From contig NZ_JAMBNX010000006.1 in the NCBI RefSeq assembly GCF_023715325.1, forward strand, positions 1 to 64,000: a stretch of 64,000 bases of DNA, read 5' to 3'. Below are positions 58,688 through 64,000 of this stretch, piece after piece. The stretch's first letter is position 1, and every line of letters begins with the position of its first letter. A program made the position numbers and the translations under genes. The stretch comes from Agromyces mediolanus (GTDB lineage Bacteria > Actinomycetota > Actinomycetes > Actinomycetales > Microbacteriaceae). The notes under the pieces were generated by a model that was not told the DNA's origin, did not search any database, and saw nothing but the letters and a program-made list of their open reading frames with translations.

Positions 58688-60175
58688 GTCAGCGAGATGG
58701 GTCGGCACGCCGCCCACGAGCGTCGCTGCCACCGTGACTCCGGCGAGCTCCTCCGGCTCCGCCGCGAGCGGGTCGGCGTCGAGCAGCACGAGGTCGGCCG
58801 GGTCGCCCGGGCCCGGGCGTAACGGGCCGCGCATCGAGGCGGCGAGGGCGAGGGCGACGGGGAGCCGCTCCTCCGGCGACCACGGCGTTTCGCCGGGGCG
58901 GGAGCGCAGCACGGCCGCCTGCACGGCGAGCCACGGATCGAGGGGGGCGACCGGGGCGTCGGAGCCGAACACGAGCCGGCCGCCTGCGCGGTGCAGCGAG
59001 GCGAAGCGGTAGGCGCGGTGCTGGCGTCCCGCCCAGAGCCGGCCGGCGTTCTCGCGGTCGTCGAGGAGGTGCGCGGGCTGCACGCTCGCGGTGATGCCGA
59101 GCCGGGCGAAGCGCTCGAGGTCGGCGTCGGAGAGCAGCTGCGCGTGCTCGATCCGGCCGGCGGTGCCGGTGCGCTCGAAGGCGTCGAGCACCTCGGTGTT
59201 CGCCCGGTCGCCGATCGCGTGCACGGCGAGCTCGAGTCCGGCCGTGCTCGCACGGCGGAGCAGCGCCTCGAGCTCGGCCGAGGGCCACAGGGTGCGGCCG
59301 TGCCCGCCGTCGGGATAGGGGTCGCAGCACCACGCGGTGGCGGTGCCGAGTGAGCCGTCGGTGATGACCTTCAGCGGGCCGACCGTGATCCGTCCGGCCG
59401 AGCCGATCGGGTCGCCGCTGCGCAGGCCGAGCGCGATCGCCCGTTCCAGCTCGTGCGGGTAGATCGCCGTCTCGACGCGGAGGGAGCGGAATCCGGATGC
59501 CTCGCGCCGCGCCCAGTCCGAGACGCCCCAGCGCATCTCGAAGTCGACGACGCCGACGACGCCGCGGCGGGCGGCCGCGGTACCGGCTTCGACGACCCGG
59601 CCGTCGAGCTCCGCGTCGGCGCCGGAGTCGAGCTCCCGCAGGAGGGCGAAGCAGGCGTCTTCGACGAGGTGCCCGTCGCCGGTCTCGGGCAGGCCGTGCC
59701 GGCGAAGGGCCGCGGAGTTCAGCCAGGCGCCGTGCAGATCTGCCGTGATCAGCACGACCGGTGTCGAGCCCGCGGCCTCGTCGAGGAGCTGCCGCGACAT
59801 CCGCCCGGTCCAGTCGTCGCCGCGGGCGCGCATCGCGACGATCCGGTCCGTCGTGCCGCGGGCGTCGGCATCGGCGACCGCAGCCGCGACCCGGTCGAGT
59901 GCGCGCCGTGCGTCGGTGAGCTCGCCGAGGTCGAGGCGGCCCGATCGGGCCGCCCACTGCCCGAAGTGCACGTGCTCGTCCCAGAGCCCGGAGGTGAGGA
60001 AGCGGCCCTCCGCGTCGATCGAGTCGGTCGTCGCGGGCGTGCTGCCGGCGGGGGTGACGGCGGCGATCCGGGCCTCGCCTGCCCGCTCGCCGGCCTGGAG
60101 GCTCACGTCGAGCAGCTCGGGACGGCCGAGCAGGCGCACCGAGCGGAGCTGGGCGACCGCCGTGGCTCCCGTCAC
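58685..60175 (-). CDS. amidohydrolase family 3, second copy of a pair
   Basis: A 496-aa amidohydrolase. The first metal motif is D-E-H-V-H-F; then A-V-H-A-I-G-D-R-A (H-A-x-G-D), R-I-E-H-A-Q and the final G-S-D-A-P-V. The C-terminal beta-domain ends P-A-D-L-V-L-L-D-A-D-P. It starts at GTG 60175, overlapping the stop of the related hydrolase upstream (GTGA). About 60 residues shorter than that paralogue. It probably hydrolyses an amide or N-acyl compound brought in by the ABC importer upstream. The 3' end merges with the repeat array. Confidence 0.9.
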   Translation of the reverse strand: MTGATAVAQLRSVRLLGRPELLDVSLQAGERAGEARIAAVTPAGSTPATTDSIDAEGRFLTSGLWDEHVHFGQWAARSGRLDLGELTDARRALDRVAAAVADADARGTTDRIVAMRARGDDWTGRMSRQLLDEAAGSTPVVLITADLHGAWLNSAALRRHGLPETGDGHLVEDACFALLRELDSGADAELDGRVVEAGTAAARRGVVGVVDFEMRWGVSDWARREASGFRSLRVETAIYPHELERAIALGLRSGDPIGSAGRITVGPLKVITDGSLGTATAWCCDPYPDGGHGRTLWPSAELEALLRRASTAGLELAVHAIGDRANTEVLDAFERTGTAGRIEHAQLLSDADLERFARLGITASVQPAHLLDDRENAGRLWAGRQHRAYRFASLHRAGGRLVFGSDAPVAPLDPWLAVQAAVLRSRPGETPWSPEERLPVALALAASMRGPLRPGPGDPADLVLLDADPLAAEPEELAGVTVAATLVGGVPTHLAD

Positions 60176-61851
60176 GCCGGCTGCCCACCGCTCGCGGCAT
60201 CGCCGCCCGAGCGATGGCTCACCCGCCCGCCGACGACGGTGAGCAGCACCTCCGTCTCGGCGAAGCGGTCGGGCTCGCTCGTGAGCGGATCGTCGCGGAA
60301 CACCGCGAGGTCGGCGATCGCACCGGGTACGACGGCGCCCTCGCCGGGGCGGTCGATCGAGGTCCAGGCGTTGCGGGTCATGGCGACGAGCGTACGCGCC
60401 GGCGAGAGCGCCTGATGCGGATCGATGGCGGGCCGGGCGGAGCCGTGTCGGCGCCGGGTCACGTTCGCGGCGAACACGCGGCGTCCGTCGAACTCCTCGA
60501 CGGGCCAGTCCGAGCCGAGCACGACGAGCGCGCCGGCGGCGTCGAGGTCGGCGACCCGCCAGCCGTGCGCGGCGCGCTCCGAGCCGCGGCCGAGGAGCGT
60601 CGTCCACATGTCGCAGCCGTCGGGCCGCTGCGCGAACGCGTGGATCGGTTGCACGCTCGCCGGCACGCCGAGCTCCGCGAAGCGGGGCAGGAGCCGGTCG
60701 GGGATCGTCTCGAGGTGCTCGATGCGGTGCGTGACCCGTGGCGCATGCACCGGGATGGTGGCGACGGCGTCGAGCACGAACTCGACCGCGCGATCGCCGA
60801 TCGCGTGCGTCGCCGTCGGCACTCCGCGCTCCGCGAGGGCGTGCAGCGCGCGGGTGAAGGTCTCGGACGGCACCCAGTACGGCTGCAGTCCGCCGCCGGC
60901 GGTGTCGGCGTCGAACAGCCAGGCGGAGCCGTTGTCGATGCTGCCGTCGAGCATGAACTTCACGCCCTCGACCTGCCAGCGCCGGCCGCCGACGCCCTGC
61001 AGCTCGACGAGGCGGTGGAGTGTCTGCTCGCCGGGATCGGTGGCCCGCCAGATCGGCGAGACCCGCACGCGCACCGGGAGCTCGCCCTGCGCCTCGATGG
61101 CGCGCAGCACGTCGAGGTCGCCGGGTTCCATGTTGAGCTGGTGCAGCGAGGTGTAGCCGCTCGCCGCGAACTCTGCGAGCTTGTCGCGCACCGCGGCGAC
61201 GCGCTCCTCGAACGGCATGCGCGGGTAGAGCTCCGTGACGAGCATCTCCGCGTCGGATTCGACGAGATAGCCGGTCGGGCGGCCCTCGGCGTCGACCTCG
61301 ATGGATGCGTTGTTGCCGAAGTCGCGCGGCCCGTCGATGCCGGCGAGTTCGAGGGCGCGCGGGCTCGCGATGATCGCGTGCCCGTCGAACAGGAGCAGGT
61401 AGCCGGGGCGTCCGCCGAAGGCCTCGGCGAAGGGGGCGTTCGTCAGCTCGCCGCCGACGAAGAGGTCGAAGGAGAGGCCGAAGCCGCGGATCCACTCCCC
61501 GGGCCCGCGCTCGGCGGCGAAGGCGGCGAGGCGTTCGGCGACCTCCTCGACGGAGGTGCAGTCGTGCAGCAGCAGCGCCCGGTGCCGGGACTCGGCGCCG
61601 GAGAGCGGGTGCACGTGCCCGTCCACGAAGCCGGCGGTGATGGTCGCGTCGCCGAGTTCGACGAGCTCGGCATCCCTCGTGTCCCAGGCCGCGGCCTCGG
61701 CCCGGGAGCCGACGGCGACGATCCGCTGCCCGCTGACGGCGACCGCCTGCGGCGGCGCGTCGGACACCGAACCGTCCGGCTCGTGGCCGGTGCGGACGAG
61801 GCCGCCGAGGAGCACGAGATCGGCTCGGACGGTGGGAGCGGCGGCGGTCAC
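60172..61851 (-). CDS. amidohydrolase family 3 (YtcJ-like)
   Basis: A 559-aa amidohydrolase with D-G-H-V-H-P near 78-83, A-T-H-A-I-G-D-R-A, H-R-I-E-H-L-E and G-S-D-W-P-V, and the C-terminal I-A-D-L-A-V-F-R-D-D-P. It starts at GTG 61851, overlapping the ABC ATPase stop (GTGA), and overlaps the next amidohydrolase the same way. This pair plus importer is a tight operon. It is a distant paralogue of the hydrolase at 19494. Substrate unknown; D-aminoacyl, N-formyl or cyclic amide compounds are typical. Confidence 0.91.
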   Translation of the reverse strand: MTAAAPTVRADLVLLGGLVRTGHEPDGSVSDAPPQAVAVSGQRIVAVGSRAEAAAWDTRDAELVELGDATITAGFVDGHVHPLSGAESRHRALLLHDCTSVEEVAERLAAFAAERGPGEWIRGFGLSFDLFVGGELTNAPFAEAFGGRPGYLLLFDGHAIIASPRALELAGIDGPRDFGNNASIEVDAEGRPTGYLVESDAEMLVTELYPRMPFEERVAAVRDKLAEFAASGYTSLHQLNMEPGDLDVLRAIEAQGELPVRVRVSPIWRATDPGEQTLHRLVELQGVGGRRWQVEGVKFMLDGSIDNGSAWLFDADTAGGGLQPYWVPSETFTRALHALAERGVPTATHAIGDRAVEFVLDAVATIPVHAPRVTHRIEHLETIPDRLLPRFAELGVPASVQPIHAFAQRPDGCDMWTTLLGRGSERAAHGWRVADLDAAGALVVLGSDWPVEEFDGRRVFAANVTRRRHGSARPAIDPHQALSPARTLVAMTRNAWTSIDRPGEGAVVPGAIADLAVFRDDPLTSEPDRFAETEVLLTVVGGRVSHRSGGDAASGGQPA

Positions 61852-63590
61852 GCGATCGCCTCCGCGTCGAGCAGGGGATGGCCCGGGTCCTCGGCCCGGC
61901 GCCGCAGCCGCTGCACCTCGGGGTCGGGAACCGGCACTGCGGCGATGAGCTGCTGGGTGTACGGATGCTCCGGGGCGTGCAGCACCTGCTCGGTCGCCCC
62001 GAGCTCGACGAGCTCGCCGCCCTGCAGCACGCCGACGCGGTCGGCGAGGAGCTCGACGACGGCGAGGTCGTGGCTGATGAACAGCGCGGCGAAGCCCAGT
62101 TCGCGCTGCAGGGACGTGAAGATGTCGAGCACGCGCGCCTGCACCGAGACGTCGAGGGCGGAGGTGGGCTCGTCGGCGATCACGAGCTCCGGATCGAGGG
62201 CGAGCGCCCTGGCGAGGCCCACCCGCTGGCGCTGCCCGCCGGAGAGCTCGAAGGGGTACCGGCTCGCGTAGGAGCCGGGGAGCTCGACAGCGTCGAGCAG
62301 CTCCGTCGCGCGGGCGCGGTGCGTCGAGCGGCCACCGGCCACGCGGTGGATGCGCATCGGCTCGATGACGCAGTCCTCGATCGTCATGAAGGAGTTGAAC
62401 GAGGCCGCCGGGTCCTGGAAGACGAAGCCGATCCGGCGACGGAGCGCGCGCAAGCGGCGCCGCGACTGACCGCGGAGCTCGACGCCGAGCACCTCCAGGC
62501 GGCCGGTGGCGACGGTCTCGAGCCCGCCGATGGCGCGGCCGATCGTCGATTTGCCCGAGCCGGACTCGCCGACGAGGCCCACGACTTCGCCCCGGGCGAT
62601 CTCCAGCGAGACCCCGCGCACGGCGCGAACGGGCTTCGTGCCGAAGCCGCTGCGGTACTCGATGTCGACGCCATCGAGCAGCACGGCCGGGGCGGTCGCC
62701 GCCGACGGGGCCGGGGTCGGGGCCGGGGCGACCGGGACGGCGGATGCCGCCGACGAGACGGATGCCGGCGAGGCATCCGGCTCGTCCCGTCCACCGCCGA
62801 GCCGTGGGACCGCGGCGAGCAGCTGCCGTGTGTACGCCTCGCGCGGCGCACGGAACAGCTCGTCGACGGGGGCGAGCTCGACGAGCTCGCCGCGGTACAT
62901 GACCGCGACCCGGTCGGCGAGGTCGGCCACGACGCCCATGTTGTGCGTGATCAGCACGATCGAGGCGCCGAACTCGTCGCGGCACTCGCGGAGCAGCTCG
63001 AGGATCTCGGCCTGCACCGTCACGTCGAGCGCCGTCGTCGGCTCGTCGGCGATGATGACCGACGGCCGCAGGGCCAGCGCCATGGCGATCACGATGCGCT
63101 GCTTCTGGCCGCCCGAGAACTGGTGCGGGTAGTCGCCGAGGCGGCGCTCGGGGTCGGGGATGCCGACCGCGCGGAGCATGTCGACCGTCCGCCGGCGGCG
63201 CTCGGCCGGCTCGGACACGCCGTGCGCGCGCAGTCCCTCCTCGAGCTGCCAGCCGATCGGGAAGACCGGGTTCAGCGCGGTCGAGGGTTCCTGGAAGATC
63301 ATGGCCGCCTCGCCGCCGCGGATCGCGCGGAGCGCGTCGGGCGCGGCCTGCAGCACGTCGGCGCCGCCGAGCAGCACCCGTCCGCCGGTGCGGGTCCGCG
63401 GCGGCAGCAGGCCGAGCGCGGCCCGAGCCGTCAGCGTCTTGCCGGACCCCGACTCCCCGACGATGGCGAGGATCTCGCCACGCTGCAGCTCGAGGGTGAC
63501 GCCGCGCACCGCGTGCACAGTGCCCTGCGGGGTGTCGATGTCGAGCGTGAGCTCCTCGAAGTGGAGCGGCGCGGTGGGCTCGCCGGTCAT
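61848..63590 (-). CDS. oligopeptide-type ABC importer, fused double ATPase (DppD-DppF)
   Basis: A 580-aa fusion of two OppD/F-type ATPases. Walker A appears twice as G-E-S-G-S-G-K (near 43 and 351), the signatures are F-S-G-G-Q and L-S-G-G-Q, and Walker B are I-I-A-D-E-P and V-I-A-D-E-P. Each half ends in the H-P-Y-T-x-Q-L-L tail of dipeptide importers (A-Y-T-R-Q-L-L and P-Y-T-Q-Q-L-I). A Pro/Ala linker (about 280-305) joins them. Start ATG overlaps the permease stop. It powers uptake of peptide-like substrates for the coupled amidohydrolases. Confidence 0.94.
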   Translation of the reverse strand: MTGEPTAPLHFEELTLDIDTPQGTVHAVRGVTLELQRGEILAIVGESGSGKTLTARAALGLLPPRTRTGGRVLLGGADVLQAAPDALRAIRGGEAAMIFQEPSTALNPVFPIGWQLEEGLRAHGVSEPAERRRRTVDMLRAVGIPDPERRLGDYPHQFSGGQKQRIVIAMALALRPSVIIADEPTTALDVTVQAEILELLRECRDEFGASIVLITHNMGVVADLADRVAVMYRGELVELAPVDELFRAPREAYTRQLLAAVPRLGGGRDEPDASPASVSSAASAVPVAPAPTPAPSAATAPAVLLDGVDIEYRSGFGTKPVRAVRGVSLEIARGEVVGLVGESGSGKSTIGRAIGGLETVATGRLEVLGVELRGQSRRRLRALRRRIGFVFQDPAASFNSFMTIEDCVIEPMRIHRVAGGRSTHRARATELLDAVELPGSYASRYPFELSGGQRQRVGLARALALDPELVIADEPTSALDVSVQARVLDIFTSLQRELGFAALFISHDLAVVELLADRVGVLQGGELVELGATEQVLHAPEHPYTQQLIAAVPVPDPEVQRLRRRAEDPGHPLLDAEAIA

Positions 63591-64000
63591 CGCTTCACCT
63601 CCTGACGGAATCGGCCGGGCGTGACGACGGCGGCCATGCGGGCGAAGACGCCCGGCTTGCCGACGAGGGAGCGCGAGCGCTGGTCGACGAGGTCGCGCAG
63701 GCCGTCGCCGATGAGGTTGAGCGCGAGCACCGTCACGATCAGGAAGCCGCTCGTGATGAGGATCATCTGCGGCGCCTGCATCAGCACCGACTTGCCGTCG
63801 TAGAGGATGTTGCCCCAGCTCGCCTGCGGGGCCGGCACGCCGGCGCCGAGGAAGCTCATCGCCGCCTCGGTGATGACGGACTCGGCGAAGGTGAAGGTGG
63901 ACTGCACGACGAGCACCGAGAGCGTGTTCGGCAGGATGTGCCGCCACATCAGGTGCAGCATGCCGGCGCCCTGCATCGTGCTCGCGGTGACGAAGGTCTC
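63587..64000 (-). CDS. DppC-type ABC importer permease (5' end outside the window)
   Basis: Only the C-terminal ~137 residues are present; translation is open to the window edge. It has the BPD_transp_1 region after the EAA-like loop (R-H-I-L-P-N), followed by helices (V-V-Q-S-T-F-T-F-A-E and L-I-T-S-G-F-L-I-V), and L-S-F-L-G-A-G-V-P-A-P near residue 45, typical of DppC. The L-N-L-I-G-D-G-L-R-D-L-x-D-x-R end is also diagnostic. The other permease and the binding protein presumably lie upstream, beyond 64000. Confidence 0.9.
   Translation of the reverse strand, partial: ETFVTASTMQGAGMLHLMWRHILPNTLSVLVVQSTFTFAESVITEAAMSFLGAGVPAPQASWGNILYDGKSVLMQAPQMILITSGFLIVTVLALNLIGDGLRDLVDQRSRSLVGKPGVFARMAAVVTPGRFRQEVKR

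Overview
The window is a very GC-rich, densely packed bacterial chromosome segment. Gene content and style point to a high-GC actinobacterium, most likely of the Microbacteriaceae: ATGA/GTGA start-stop overlaps, many apparently leaderless genes with a TANNNT box 6-8 nt before the start codon, LAxTG-type surface proteins, an MHS-family transporter, a TM0106-type nuclease-helicase and an actinobacterial TPP riboswitch. The family-level call is inference. I saw no rRNA, tRNA, CRISPR array, insertion sequence or prophage.

Layout. 0-5.4 kb: sulfurtransferase, a beta-propeller/pentapeptide-like protein, a TetR-cupin pair with a clear palindromic operator, a methyltransferase and an FKBP lipoprotein. 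5.4-8.5 kb: ECF transporter T and A subunits without an S subunit, then a gamma-carbonic-anhydrase-like left-handed beta-helix protein. 8.6-14.1 kb: a MacB/FtsX-type ABC export operon (lipoprotein, adaptor, ATPase, permease) divergent from a two-component system. 14.1-17 kb: LLM oxidoreductase, a release-factor-like (baeRF) protein and a small unknown. 17-23.9 kb: a double AsnC regulator divergent from a catabolic operon (MHS transporter, amidohydrolase, ThDP decarboxylase), followed by an F420/flavin LLM oxidoreductase. 24-29 kb: mycoredoxin-like protein, YdeI-like protein, a 1185-aa RecB-nuclease/helicase and a MmcQ/YjbR protein. 29.1-32.6 kb: TetR regulator, operator, agmatine deiminase and amidase. 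32.7-39.5 kb: quinone oxidoreductase, alpha/beta hydrolase, DUF2207-like membrane protein, a three-part kinase-linker-aminotransferase fusion and small proteins. 39.5-40.4 kb: a visibly AT-richer secreted protein with an overlapping small partner gene. 40.5-49.2 kb: sulfite-oxidase-like molybdoenzyme, FUSC and BCCT membrane proteins, 5'-3' exonuclease, MsrA, GlxA-type regulator and GAPDH. 49.4-53.9 kb: a TPP-riboswitch-controlled thiamine salvage operon (thiM, a ThiE-ThiD-TenA fusion, and a DUF4352-type membrane protein). 54-58.3 kb: an unusual three-gene surface operon (Na+/dicarboxylate-or-cystine symporter, Fn3 protein with CxxC, LAxTG-anchored thioredoxin-fold protein), flanked by arrays of a dispersed palindromic repeat. 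58.7-64 kb: two amidohydrolases translationally coupled to an oligopeptide-type ABC importer that runs off the window end.

Across the whole window the 9-mer GGATGCCTC/GAGGCATCC occurs at least 33 times on both strands. In coding sequence it forces rare codons (GAT for Asp, GCA for Ala), and one inverted pair forms a terminator. This looks like selection on the DNA word itself, comparable in style to DNA uptake sequences, and is the most interesting signal found.
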